This document shows, piece by piece, positions 54,100-64,000 of a stretch of DNA of 64,000 bases (the first letter of the stretch is position 1; the number at the start of each line of letters is the position of its first letter). The notes under the pieces were generated by a model. The model saw only the letters and a program-made list of their open reading frames with translations, did not search any database and was not told the origin of the DNA. Source of the DNA: Gemella haemolysans ATCC 10379 (GTDB lineage: Bacteria; Bacillota; Bacilli; Staphylococcales; Gemellaceae); the NCBI RefSeq assembly GCF_000173915.1, contig NZ_ACDZ02000005.1, positions 120,049 through 184,048 on the forward strand, in the 5' to 3' direction. Position numbers and translations under genes: made by a program.

Positions 54100-54133
54100 G
54101 ATGATAAGTAGTAGAGTAAAGGTGGTGAATTAA

Positions 54134-55006
<873 letters not shown>

Positions 55007-55030
55007 TAATGAGAAAGGAGAAGCTATTAA

Positions 55031-56461
<1,431 letters not shown>

Positions 56462-56481
56462 TACAAATAGGAGGTAAATAA

Positions 56482-56889
56482 ATGAATACTTTAAGTGTAA
56501 GCATTGTTACTCCTAATGGAGAAGCTTATAGCGCTAAAGAAGCTTCTATGGTTGTATTGGGAACTACAAGTGGACAACTTGGTGTAATGGCTAACCATGT
56601 TCCTATGGTTGCATCATTAAAGGTTGGACCTCTTAAAGTGATTTTTCCCGATGGACGTGAAGAATATCTAGCTGTAAGTGAAGGATTTGTGGAAACACAT
56701 AAAGGCGAAGTAACTATTATAGTTCAAACAGCAGAATTAGGTAAAGATATTGATGTTGAACGTGCTAAAAGAGCATTACAACGTGCAGAAGAACGTCTTG
56801 CTAAAAAAGAAGATGGTCTTGATGTAAGACGAGCTGAATTAGCAATAGCTAAAGCTTGTGCCCGTCTGAAGGTAGCTGAACAATTATAA
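56482..56889 (+). CDS. atpC: F0F1 ATP synthase subunit epsilon
   Basis: Regulatory subunit of the central stalk. The 135 residues comprise an N-terminal beta-sandwich (SIVTPNGEAYSAKEASMVV, GQLGVMANHVPMVASLKVG) and a C-terminal helical hairpin with ERAKRALQRAEERL and AELAIAKACARLKV, which can inhibit ATPase activity when extended. Last gene of the operon; a strong terminator begins at its stop. Confidence 0.96.
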   Translation: MNTLSVSIVTPNGEAYSAKEASMVVLGTTSGQLGVMANHVPMVASLKVGPLKVIFPDGREEYLAVSEGFVETHKGEVTIIVQTAELGKDIDVERAKRALQRAEERLAKKEDGLDVRRAELAIAKACARLKVAEQL

Positions 56890-56933
56890 GAAAAAATGTA
56901 GTTCATATTTATTATGGACTACATTTTTTCTTA
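56887..56933 (+). terminator. Terminator of the atp operon
   Basis: AAGAAAAAATGTAGT pairs with ACTACATTTTTTCTT, extended by CATA/TATG, with T-run within the 3' arm. Confidence 0.9.
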
Positions 56934-56984
56934 TATAGTTAGATTGAATTATGTTATGATTTAAAATTTGTAAAGAAATAAAAA

Positions 56985-57032
56985 TAAAACCTCGGAATTT
57001 AGAGTTCTTATCAAAAACTTTTTTCCGAGGTT
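56985..57032 (-). terminator. Terminator of the first amidase gene
   Basis: AACCTCGGAA (56988-56997) pairs with TTCCGAGGTT (57023-57032); on the minus strand the stem is followed by TTTATTTTTATTT. Confidence 0.75.
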
Positions 57033-57043
57033 ATTTATCTCAA

Positions 57044-60000
57044 TTAATTATTTTTTCTACGTTTTAACAATCCAATTAATGCAAGTAATGAAAGGCCGAT
57101 TACTACAAGAGATTTGTTTGTAGTTTCACCGGTTTTTGGAAGAGTTTTTGGTGCATTAGTAGGAGTTGAATTTGCTCCTCTAGTGTCTATTATTGTGAAT
57201 TTTTTCTCTTCTTGAACAGCAAATGAATTTATATCTTTTTCACTTCCAGCAAATGCTGTTTTGATTTTTGCAATAATTGCAAATTTACTAAAGTGATCAA
57301 CTGTAAATTGTAAACTATTGTTGGTTACAGATGAAGGGATAAGTTCAATAGAATTGTCCTCTTTAATATGATAAACTAGTATATCTTTGTTTTGTTCATT
57401 TTGGAGTAGAGCAACTTTTACTGTTCTTGGAATATCAAGTTTTACAGTTTTATTATCATTCTGTAACTCTAAGTCGACAACTCTAATTGAAGTAATGTCT
57501 TTCTTGTCTTTAAAATTGTTGTTAGCATCAGCAATAATTTTATCTTTTAAGTCTTCTAAGTTTACATCTTTTGTGATGTCTTTCGCTTCTAATGTTATGT
57601 CTTTAGCATCTGCTGTATTTATATCTACACTAATATCTTTATTTTTTGATTTAATAGTTACTGTAATTTTATTGTTATTAATGTTTAGTTCCGATAGTTC
57701 TGAAACGATAGGAGCACCAGAAGGAGCATTTGCTTCAGAAATATTACCATCTTTATCAACAACTACTTTATTACCATTTTCAGAAAGACCATCTACTTTA
57801 CCAGTGAAAGCCTTAGGTGTTTCAGAGGTAGGAGCAACAGTAGGAGTATTGAATTCAGAAACATTACCATCTTTATCGACAATAACTTTATTACCATTCT
57901 CAGAAAGGCCATCTACTTTATCAGTGAAAGGTTTAAGAGCTTCAGAGATAGTAGAATCAGTAGGAGTATTGAATTCAGAAACATTCCCGTCTTTATCAAC
58001 AACAACTTTATTACCATTTTCAGAAAGGCCATCGATTTTACCAGTGAAAGGTTTAAGAGCTTCAGAGATAGGAGCAACAGTAGGAGTATTGAATTCAGAA
58101 ACATTCTCGTCTTCATCAACAACAACTTTATTACCATTTTCAGAAAGACCATCTACTTTACCAGTGAAAGGCTTAAGAGCTTTAGCGACAAGAGAATCAG
58201 TAGGTAAAGAATACTCAGAAACATTCCCGTCTTTATCAACAACAACTTTATTACCATTTTCAGAAAGACCATCTACTTTACCAGTGAAAGGCTTAAGAGC
58301 TTCAGCAACAAGAGCATCACTAGGTAAAGAATACTCAGAAACATTCCCGTCTTTATCAACAACAACTTTATTACCATTTTCAGAAAGACCATCTACTTTA
58401 CCAGTGAAAGGCTTAAGAGCTTCAGCAACAAGAGCATCACTAGGAATTGAATATTCATATTTTGTGCCATATTCATTTTCTCTAACTTTGTAACCATTTT
58501 CTGGTGTTACTGTATTTCTCACGTCAGGGTGCAATATGAATTGATTGTTGTTTTGGAATAATTGTCCCATTTCAAGAAGAATCTTCTCTGAATTGTTTCT
58601 TCCCGCAAACATAACCCCAAGAGGTAGGTTATTTTTACTCTTGTAAACTGGTAATGAGATGGAAGGATTTCCTGTTAAATTGAATAACCATGTAAATGGA
58701 GTTCGTCTCATCATAGGTTCCCATTGTTTTACAAGTAAATCGAATCTTTCTTTTGGATCTTTGATTTTATTAATATTATAAAGTTTTTCTTCAACTGTAG
58801 GGTCAACATATGGATCTGTTTTTTTATCATTAGATGGTGCTGTAACAGCATTTGTTGCCATTAAGAATAAATCATATTTTTTATAGAATTCGTTCATTTG
58901 ATTTATATATTCTGCGGCAGGTTTAGCTGAAGTTACGTCAGTATTAGCAGTTTTCCCCCTATAAGATGATGTTCCTAATGCATAGGTAGCAGGATCTAAA
59001 TCACGTTTATTATCTTCTGTTGCAGCTTTTGCAGGGGCAGTATATCCACCACCAATTGCACCTATAGTATAGGTTCTAATACCTTCATAACCATCAATAG
59101 GAAACTCAGTTACTTCTTCAACTGTGAAGCCTTGTTTTCTTAGAAAATCTACAGCTTTTAGAACAGCTTTCTTACCATCTTCACTTAATTCAACATCTTT
59201 TAATGGTGTTTTAAGTGAATAAGCAATTTTTAATTTTTTTAAATCAGTTGGAACTTCTTCCAGTGTTTTAGGTTTACTAATTTGTGTTTTATCAAAATAA
59301 GTTTTGGCGTCTTCAATTGTTTTTACTAGAGGGAATTTAACTACGTGTCCAGTTGGTTTTAGACCAATCAATCCAGTCCATGAAGCAGGAATACGAATTG
59401 ATCCCCCAGCATCACTTCCGCTTGCTATTGAAACCATACCACTGGCTACAGCACCAGCACTTCCTCCTGAAGATCCTCCAGTATTACGACTAGGATCCCA
59501 AGGGTTGCCTGCGGGCCCAAATAATTTAGAATCTGTAATATTTCTAGTACCTAGTTCTGGATAGTTAGTTTGGCCAAGTATAACAAAACCTAGTTTTGCG
59601 AATTCTTTAGCAACAGCTCCACTAAATTTTGATACTTTACCCTTATTAAAATAGACACCATTTGAAGAATCACCATCTTTTACTAAATCTAATCCTTTAA
59701 TAAGTGTTGGAACACCTAAGAATGGTTGTTCTTCCCAGTTTATAGGATTTGCAGCAAGGTTCCCTGCTTTAATTCTATCGTCTATTTCTTTTGCAGTTTT
59801 ATATGCTTCATTAACTAAAGCATTAGGTATTTTTCCATTTTCTGTAGTAAGTACTGCATTTAACTTAGGATTTTCTTCTGCAATAACTTTGTAAGCTAAG
59901 TCAACAAGCTCTGTACTAGTAACTTTTTTCTCACGAATTAGTTTTGCAAGTTCAAGAGCACTTTTTTGTTTATATTCAGCTACAGTAAAAGGTATAGTTG

Positions 60001-60307
60001 GTTTAGTAGATTCTTTGTTTTCAACATTAGTCCTGTTAGTAGTCTCATTATTTTTATTGATTTCAGGTTCACTATTAGTAGTACTTGCTGTTACATCGTT
60101 TGCTGTAGTAGTATTAGTAGGAGTTGGTACTACATTATTGGCAGTAGTATCAATACTAGTTGGTTTTTCATTAGTAGTAGTAACGTTAGAAGATGTTGTA
60201 ATTTTATCATCACTTGCTTTAGCTTGATTATCGTTAGCTATTACTGGAAATAATGTAGCAGCTGCAAAGGCAGGTATAAGTACATATTTAATTTTGTTTT
60301 TTTTCAT
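57044..60307 (-). CDS. LPXTG-anchored amidase-family surface protein with 40-residue repeats
   Basis: A 1087-residue secreted protein. In order: signal peptide (to about residue 31, ending NDNQAKA), Thr/Asn-rich linker, an amidase-signature domain (about 105-600), six tandem 40-residue repeats (about 635-865), a strand-rich domain (about 870-1030), and the sorting signal LPKTGE with hydrophobic helix and KRRKNN tail. The Ser-Ser-Lys triad can be placed at Lys about 204 (TLIKGLD), the GGSSGGSAG loop near 275, and SDAGGSIR near 298. Sortase would fix it to peptidoglycan. Substrate unknown; amidase-family enzymes cut amides. A paralogue lies immediately upstream with the same promoter sequence. 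Confidence 0.88.
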   Translation of the reverse strand: MKKNKIKYVLIPAFAAATLFPVIANDNQAKASDDKITTSSNVTTTNEKPTSIDTTANNVVPTPTNTTTANDVTASTTNSEPEINKNNETTNRTNVENKESTKPTIPFTVAEYKQKSALELAKLIREKKVTSTELVDLAYKVIAEENPKLNAVLTTENGKIPNALVNEAYKTAKEIDDRIKAGNLAANPINWEEQPFLGVPTLIKGLDLVKDGDSSNGVYFNKGKVSKFSGAVAKEFAKLGFVILGQTNYPELGTRNITDSKLFGPAGNPWDPSRNTGGSSGGSAGAVASGMVSIASGSDAGGSIRIPASWTGLIGLKPTGHVVKFPLVKTIEDAKTYFDKTQISKPKTLEEVPTDLKKLKIAYSLKTPLKDVELSEDGKKAVLKAVDFLRKQGFTVEEVTEFPIDGYEGIRTYTIGAIGGGYTAPAKAATEDNKRDLDPATYALGTSSYRGKTANTDVTSAKPAAEYINQMNEFYKKYDLFLMATNAVTAPSNDKKTDPYVDPTVEEKLYNINKIKDPKERFDLLVKQWEPMMRRTPFTWLFNLTGNPSISLPVYKSKNNLPLGVMFAGRNNSEKILLEMGQLFQNNNQFILHPDVRNTVTPENGYKVRENEYGTKYEYSIPSDALVAEALKPFTGKVDGLSENGNKVVVDKDGNVSEYSLPSDALVAEALKPFTGKVDGLSENGNKVVVDKDGNVSEYSLPTDSLVAKALKPFTGKVDGLSENGNKVVVDEDENVSEFNTPTVAPISEALKPFTGKIDGLSENGNKVVVDKDGNVSEFNTPTDSTISEALKPFTDKVDGLSENGNKVIVDKDGNVSEFNTPTVAPTSETPKAFTGKVDGLSENGNKVVVDKDGNISEANAPSGAPIVSELSELNINNNKITVTIKSKNKDISVDINTADAKDITLEAKDITKDVNLEDLKDKIIADANNNFKDKKDITSIRVVDLELQNDNKTVKLDIPRTVKVALLQNEQNKDILVYHIKEDNSIELIPSSVTNNSLQFTVDHFSKFAIIAKIKTAFAGSEKDINSFAVQEEKKFTIIDTRGANSTPTNAPKTLPKTGETTNKSLVVIGLSLLALIGLLKRRKNN
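57720..58490 (-). repeat. Tandem 120-base repeats inside the amidase gene
   Basis: Six 120-base units encode 40 residues each (core VDGLSENGNKVVVDKDGNVSE, here only named by its first part VDGLSENGNK), at exact 120-base steps. Segments 58201-58320 and 58321-58440 are identical over 120 bases, so expansion is recent. The last unit before the downstream domain is truncated. A partial unit (ENGYKVRENEYGTKYEYSIPS) precedes the array and its counterpart is the only unit in the paralogue. Confidence 0.92.
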
Positions 60308-60362
60308 TTTTAGCTCCTATTTTAAATAATTGTTAAAACCTTGAAAAAGCTTTCTATATACA

Positions 60363-60391
60363 ATTATACTCCGATATTGATTACCAATCAA
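60363..60391 (-). promoter_or_regulatory. Promoter of the 57044 amidase gene
   Basis: On the minus strand TTGATT (60391-60386) and TATAAT (60368-60363), spacer 17. The flanking sequence (ATATCGGAGTATAAT and AGAAAGCTTTTTCAAG) is nearly the same before the paralogue at 60538-62649. Confidence 0.7.
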
Positions 60392-60485
60392 GAGAATAGT
60401 TAGATGAAATGAAAAAATATTAGTATGGTTTTCTATATAGATATTATAGCAATTAAGTGAGAGAAAAATATTTTTTGAAAATAAA

Positions 60486-60525
60486 ATAAATACGGTTAAC
60501 TATAAAAATTAACCGTATTTATATA
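60486..60525 (-). terminator. Terminator of the second amidase gene
   Basis: AAATACGGTTAA pairs with TTAACCGTATTT around a 9-base loop, with A/T-rich flanks, between the two amidase genes. Confidence 0.8.
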
Positions 60526-60537
60526 TTTACTTAGACA

Positions 60538-62649
60538 CTAATTATTTTTTTTGCGTTTTAATAGTCCTATTAAAGCAAGGAATGAAAGTCCAATTGCTGA
60601 TAGGAAGTTGTTTGTGTTTTCTCCTGTATTTGGAAGAGTTTTAGAGATTGAATTTAATCTATTTGTATTTACTACCTTTTTCTCTTCTTTAACAGAAGTA
60701 GTTTGTGAATTTTCGGATTCACTTGGAGTAGTAGCAGTTTCATTGTTGATATTTAATGTTGGTAATTCTGCAACAGAAGGTGCGTAAGTTGGAACTGCAT
60801 ATTCATATTTAGTTCCATATTCGTTAACTCCTATTTTATTACCATTTTCTGAAACATTTGTACTTCTAATAGCTGGATTCATTTTGAATTGATGTCTGTC
60901 TTGGAAGTATTGTCCAATTTCTAAAAGAACTTTTTCAGAATTATCTTTTGCTGCAAACATTACACCAAAAGGTAAGTTTTTATCACTTAGATATGTAGGT
61001 AAAGAGATTGCTGGATTTCCAGATAAATTAAATACCCAAGTGTATGGTGAACGTCTTGTCATCGGTAACCATTGTTTTGTAAGCAGTTTGAATCTTTCTT
61101 TTGGATCTGTAATTTTGTTAATATTATATAGTTGTTCTTCAACTTCTGGATCTACATAAGGATCAACCTTTTTGTCATTTGATGGAGCAGTAACTGCATT
61201 AGTTGGAACTAAGAATAAATCATACTTTTTGTAAAATTCATTCATTTGATTAATGAATGTAGATAATGGTTTTACTGAAGAAATATCAGTGTTAGCATTT
61301 GGTCCCATATAAGAAGATGTTCCTAATGCATAAGTCGCAGGATCTAATTGACGTTTATTTTCTTCTGTTACACCTTTGACAGCGGCAACATAACCTTCTT
61401 CACCAATAGCACCTACAGTGTATGTGTTTATACCTTCGTATCCATCAATAGGAAACTCTTTAACCTCTTCTACTGTAAAACCTTCTTTTCTTAAGAAATC
61501 TACAGTTTGTAAAATTGCTTTTTTAGCAACATCACTAAGCTCAAGATCTTTAAGTGGAGTTTTAAGAGTGTAGGCTATTTTTAATTTTTTCAAATCTTTT
61601 GGGGGTTCTATTAATGTTTTTGGCTTACTTAATTCAGTTTTTTCAAAGAATGCTTTAGCATCCTCTATAGTTTTAACTAGCGGGAATTTAACCACATGTC
61701 CAGTAGGTTTTAAACCAATAAGTCCAGTCCATGAAGAAGGGATACGAATTGATCCTCCTGCATCACTACCACTAGCTATAGGAACCATACCGCTAGCTAC
61801 AGCTCCAGCACTTCCTCCTGAAGATCCTCCAGTGTTACGACTAGGATCCCATGGATTACTTGCAGGACCAAATAATTTTGAATCTGTAATATTTCTAGTA
61901 CCAAGTTCAGGAGTGTTAGTTTGTCCAAGGATAACAAAACCTAATTTAGCAAATTCTGCAGCTACAGGACCATTCTTGTCTGCTATTTTTCCTTTATTTA
62001 GATATACTCCTTTAGTATAATCACCATTTTTTAATTCATCAAGACCTTTGATTAAAGTTGGGACACCTAAGAATGGTTGTTCTTTCCAGTCTATAGGCTT
62101 AGCTGCAAGATTACCTGCTTTTACTCTATCATCTATTTCTTTTGCGGTTCTGTATGCTTCCTCAACAATAGCGTGAGGAATTTTACCATTTTCTGTTGTT
62201 AGTACAGCATTTAATTTAGGATTTTCTTCTGCGATAACTTTATAAGCTAAGTCAACAAGTTCTGTACTAGTAACTTTTTTTTCACGAATTAATTGAGCAA
62301 GTTCTAAAGCACTTTTTTGCTTATATTCAGTTACAGTGAATGGAACTTTTGGTTTAACAATTTCGTTATCAACAATACTGGCACTGTTAGTTGACTCAGT
62401 ATTAGTTGTTGGTGTTTGTTTTACGCTGTTAGCTATATTAGCAGGAGTAGTAGGTGTAGTTTTTGCAACATTGTTAGTAGCGGGAACATTAGTTGTTTTT
62501 TCATTAGTGTTTTCAGTGTTACTAACAGTTGAAGTTGTTGTAGCTTTATCCTCATTAGCTTTAGCTTGATTATCGTTAGCTAAAACAGGGAATAATGTTG
62601 CAGCTGCAAATGCTGGTATAAGAACGTATTTAATATTATTTTTTTTCAT
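60538..62649 (-). CDS. LPXTG-anchored amidase-family surface protein, short paralogue
   Basis: A 703-residue paralogue of the 57044-60307 product. It has almost the same signal peptide (KYVLIPAFAAATLFPV, NDNQAKA), a Thr/Asn-rich linker, the amidase domain with GGSSGGSAG and SDAGGSIR and a Lys in TLIKGLD, then only one partial repeat-like unit (ENGNKIGVNEYGTKYEY), and the sorting signal LPNTGE with a hydrophobic helix and KRKKNN. Gene duplication is clear; the two differ mainly by the repeat array and strand-rich domain. Both probably act on the same class of extracellular amide. Substrate unknown. Confidence 0.88.
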   Translation of the reverse strand: MKKNNIKYVLIPAFAAATLFPVLANDNQAKANEDKATTTSTVSNTENTNEKTTNVPATNNVAKTTPTTPANIANSVKQTPTTNTESTNSASIVDNEIVKPKVPFTVTEYKQKSALELAQLIREKKVTSTELVDLAYKVIAEENPKLNAVLTTENGKIPHAIVEEAYRTAKEIDDRVKAGNLAAKPIDWKEQPFLGVPTLIKGLDELKNGDYTKGVYLNKGKIADKNGPVAAEFAKLGFVILGQTNTPELGTRNITDSKLFGPASNPWDPSRNTGGSSGGSAGAVASGMVPIASGSDAGGSIRIPSSWTGLIGLKPTGHVVKFPLVKTIEDAKAFFEKTELSKPKTLIEPPKDLKKLKIAYTLKTPLKDLELSDVAKKAILQTVDFLRKEGFTVEEVKEFPIDGYEGINTYTVGAIGEEGYVAAVKGVTEENKRQLDPATYALGTSSYMGPNANTDISSVKPLSTFINQMNEFYKKYDLFLVPTNAVTAPSNDKKVDPYVDPEVEEQLYNINKITDPKERFKLLTKQWLPMTRRSPYTWVFNLSGNPAISLPTYLSDKNLPFGVMFAAKDNSEKVLLEIGQYFQDRHQFKMNPAIRSTNVSENGNKIGVNEYGTKYEYAVPTYAPSVAELPTLNINNETATTPSESENSQTTSVKEEKKVVNTNRLNSISKTLPNTGENTNNFLSAIGLSFLALIGLLKRKKNN

Positions 62650-62716
62650 TGTTAACTCCTATTTTAAATTAATATTTAAATAAATGGTTGAAGCTTGAAA
62701 AAGCTTTCTATTTACG

Positions 62717-62745
62717 ATTATACTCCGATACTAATCATCAATCAA
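62717..62745 (-). promoter_or_regulatory. Promoter of the 60538 amidase gene
   Basis: On the minus strand TTGATT (62745-62740) and TATAAT (62722-62717), spacer 17. Together with the adjacent AGAAAGCTTTTTCAAG it is conserved with the promoter at 60363-60391. Confidence 0.7.
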
Positions 62746-62768
62746 GTAAATAATTTTCTAAAATAAAA

Positions 62769-62830
62769 AAATATAAGTGACTTAATAATATTTTTTTATA
62801 ATTTCAGTTTAAGTCACTTATATTTTTTAT
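62769..62830 (-). terminator. Terminator of the acid phosphatase gene
   Basis: AAATATAAGTGACTTA pairs with TAAGTCACTTATATTT around a 25-base loop, with T/A-rich flanks; the AGTGACT core recalls hairpin II of the dispersed repeat. Confidence 0.7.
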
Positions 62831-62857
62831 TTAAATTAATTTGTTATTGTTCTTAAA

Positions 62858-63706
62858 TTAGTATCCTTTTAAGGCGTTCATACGAGCTTCAGATTGTCCT
62901 TTACCGTCTTTTTTCTCACCTTTGTATACTGCAGATTCCCATGATCCGTACATAGGGTTAGGGAAGATGATGAATTTATCACCAAATTCAGCTTTTAATT
63001 GTTCGAACATTTTATCTCTGTCCTCTTCTGATTTAGTTGAGAATTCAGCGAAGTCGACTAAGTTATCTCCAAATAACATAACAAGGTTAGTGTGTTTTAA
63101 AACTTCTTGACGACGTCCTTCTTTAGATTTATCACCTTCTTTTTTGAACATTAGGTGATCGCGACCTTGAACAGGTAGTCCTTGTGCTTCAAGGTTTTTA
63201 ATAGTTGCATCTACTTGAGCATCTGTTCTATCTGAGATGTAGTAGATTTGAACTTTGTTTTTATCTGCAAATTGTAAGAATTCTTTAGCTCCAGCTACAG
63301 GTGTTGCTTCTGCTTTTTGAACCCATTCATCCCATAATTTAGGATTAAATGCAGTTCCATCTTTAATCATTTTTACTTGGAATGGAATGTTGCTTAATAC
63401 TGTTTCATCAATATCTAATACGATAGAATAAGGTTTATCAGTAGGCTGTTTTAATAATTCTTTTAATTTATTAGTAGCAACGTTATAACCTTGTTGGTAT
63501 AATGCATCTACTTCAGCAGCATTTTGGTACCACAATGATCCCATTGTATTTTCTCTTGATCTAAGTTGGTCATAAGTAAGAGTTATTTTATTATCTCCAC
63601 TCTTATTTTCTTCTTTTTTTTCTTCAGTTTTTTGTGCGCATCCAGTTGCAAGAACAACTGTAGCTAATACTGAAGAAATAGACATAACAAGTTTTTTATT
63701 TTTCAT
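62858..63706 (-). CDS. 5'-nucleotidase, lipoprotein e(P4) family
   Basis: A class C acid phosphatase lipoprotein that dephosphorylates nucleotides (including NMN in Haemophilus e(P4)) outside the cell. The signal peptide ends in the lipobox LATGC (Cys about 23). The HAD nucleophile motif is DIDETVLSN (about 97-105), motif II lies in YYISDRTDAQ near residue 153, and MLFGDNLVDF near residue 212 is the acidic motif. Length 282 is normal. Together with pnuC elsewhere in the window it could feed nicotinamide riboside uptake. RBS AAGGAGC; monocistronic. Confidence 0.92.
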   Translation of the reverse strand: MKNKKLVMSISSVLATVVLATGCAQKTEEKKEENKSGDNKITLTYDQLRSRENTMGSLWYQNAAEVDALYQQGYNVATNKLKELLKQPTDKPYSIVLDIDETVLSNIPFQVKMIKDGTAFNPKLWDEWVQKAEATPVAGAKEFLQFADKNKVQIYYISDRTDAQVDATIKNLEAQGLPVQGRDHLMFKKEGDKSKEGRRQEVLKHTNLVMLFGDNLVDFAEFSTKSEEDRDKMFEQLKAEFGDKFIIFPNPMYGSWESAVYKGEKKDGKGQSEARMNALKGY

Positions 63707-63747
63707 AATATTTATAGCTCCTTTTGTTATCTACATATACAAGTATA

Positions 63748-64000
63748 GTAATTCTTGCGTACACAGGGACAAATCCTGATAATGATAAATGGAATGATGC
63801 GGTTAAAACTGATTTTGGGAGAATAGCTCTAGGACTAGGAGATGGTCACGTTGATCCAGCACGTAAATTCTATGAGGAAATAAGAGCTGAATATGGGGAT
63901 GATATAATATTAACAGGGCATAGTTTAGGTGGGAATTTGGCACAGTGGATCGCATTACACTACAATGTTCAGAAAACAATAATATATAATTCAGCTCCAT
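63748..64000 (+). pseudogene. Probable 5'-truncated lipase-like gene (class 3 / DUF2974 type), running off the right edge
   Basis: An open frame without a stop to the window edge reads VILAYTGTNPDNDKW, then about 40 residues, then ILTGHSLGGNLAQWIALHY. It has the GHSLGG nucleophile elbow (Ser codon 63922-63924), and the YTGTNPxxxxxW stretch matches the oxyanion-hole strand of Mbeg1-like lipases. In that family roughly 80 or more residues precede this point, but here the frame is open only back to 63718, inside the promoter region of the phosphatase gene, and no ATG with a ribosome site exists. A TTG at 63724 is possible. I infer a 5' deletion; the rest lies outside the window. Confidence 0.5.

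Noticed and set aside
57387..58493. Long open frame on the plus strand across the amidase repeats (368 codons)
   Set aside because: It is the antisense of a 120-base tandem array: a stop-free unit repeated in phase gives a long frame by chance. No ribosome site, and the minus-strand protein has clear domains and sorting signal.

Overview
This is a low-GC, AT-rich Firmicute chromosome segment of the Bacilli type. It has AGGAGG-type ribosome binding sites, sigma-A promoters, HrcA/CtsR heat-shock control, lipoboxes and LPXTG anchors. Gene content and small-genome style (EfeUOB with TatC, paired LPXTG amidases, archaeal-type Asd, a PadR-DUF1700-DUF4097 operon) suggest Gemella or a close relative. 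That assignment is an inference from gene content and was not tested by alignment. No prophage, insertion sequence, rRNA or CRISPR array is visible. Most genes are core metabolism or housekeeping.

Layout. 1-4.4 kb (minus): a Fur-boxed iron uptake operon efeO-efeB-efeU running into tatC, which is cut by the left edge; TatC would export the Tat-signal peroxidase EfeB. 4.6-12.3 kb: pnuC behind a structured leader, a membrane-anchored unknown, a HAD phosphatase, an M3 peptidase, def, two YehR-like lipoproteins, and prfB without the usual programmed frameshift. 12.4-17.7 kb: hrcA-grpE-dnaK-dnaJ with CtsR boxes and CIRCE, an odd structured spacer between grpE and dnaK, and the first copy of a dispersed repeat. 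17.7-24.8 kb: yhaM, an anchored unknown, an S66 peptidase, a beta-hydroxyacid dehydrogenase, menA, yceD-rpmF and a Gfo/Idh/MocA oxidoreductase.

24.9-31.2 kb: aspartate-family genes (asd, thrB, thrC on minus; hom, lysC on plus), together giving a route from aspartate to threonine. 31.3-40.1 kb: an azoreductase-like flavoprotein, YigZ, a PadR stress module, an LCP cell-wall ligase with an in-frame stop near its tail, mutM, yitT, rnmV-rsmA and a MazG-like enzyme, then the second repeat copy. 40.4-45.2 kb: an MFS transporter and a probable tryptophan ABC transporter (trpXYZ-like). The transporter sits behind a long attenuator-like leader that encodes an 18-residue peptide containing a Trp codon.

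45.2-48.5 kb: a short independently transcribed RNA with a perfect tRNA T-arm but no recognisable rest of a tRNA; a two-component system; the third repeat copy; and a PepSY protein behind a perfectly duplicated promoter that shares its putative operator with the response regulator's own upstream region. 48.6-56.9 kb: two small membrane proteins, upp and the complete atpBEFHAGDC operon. 57-64 kb: two paralogous LPXTG-anchored amidases with matching promoters (one carrying six 40-residue repeats), an e(P4)-type acid phosphatase lipoprotein, and what looks like a 5'-truncated lipase running off the right edge.

The least explained items are the trpX leader, the T-arm RNA, the dispersed repeat and the duplicated two-component-type promoter.
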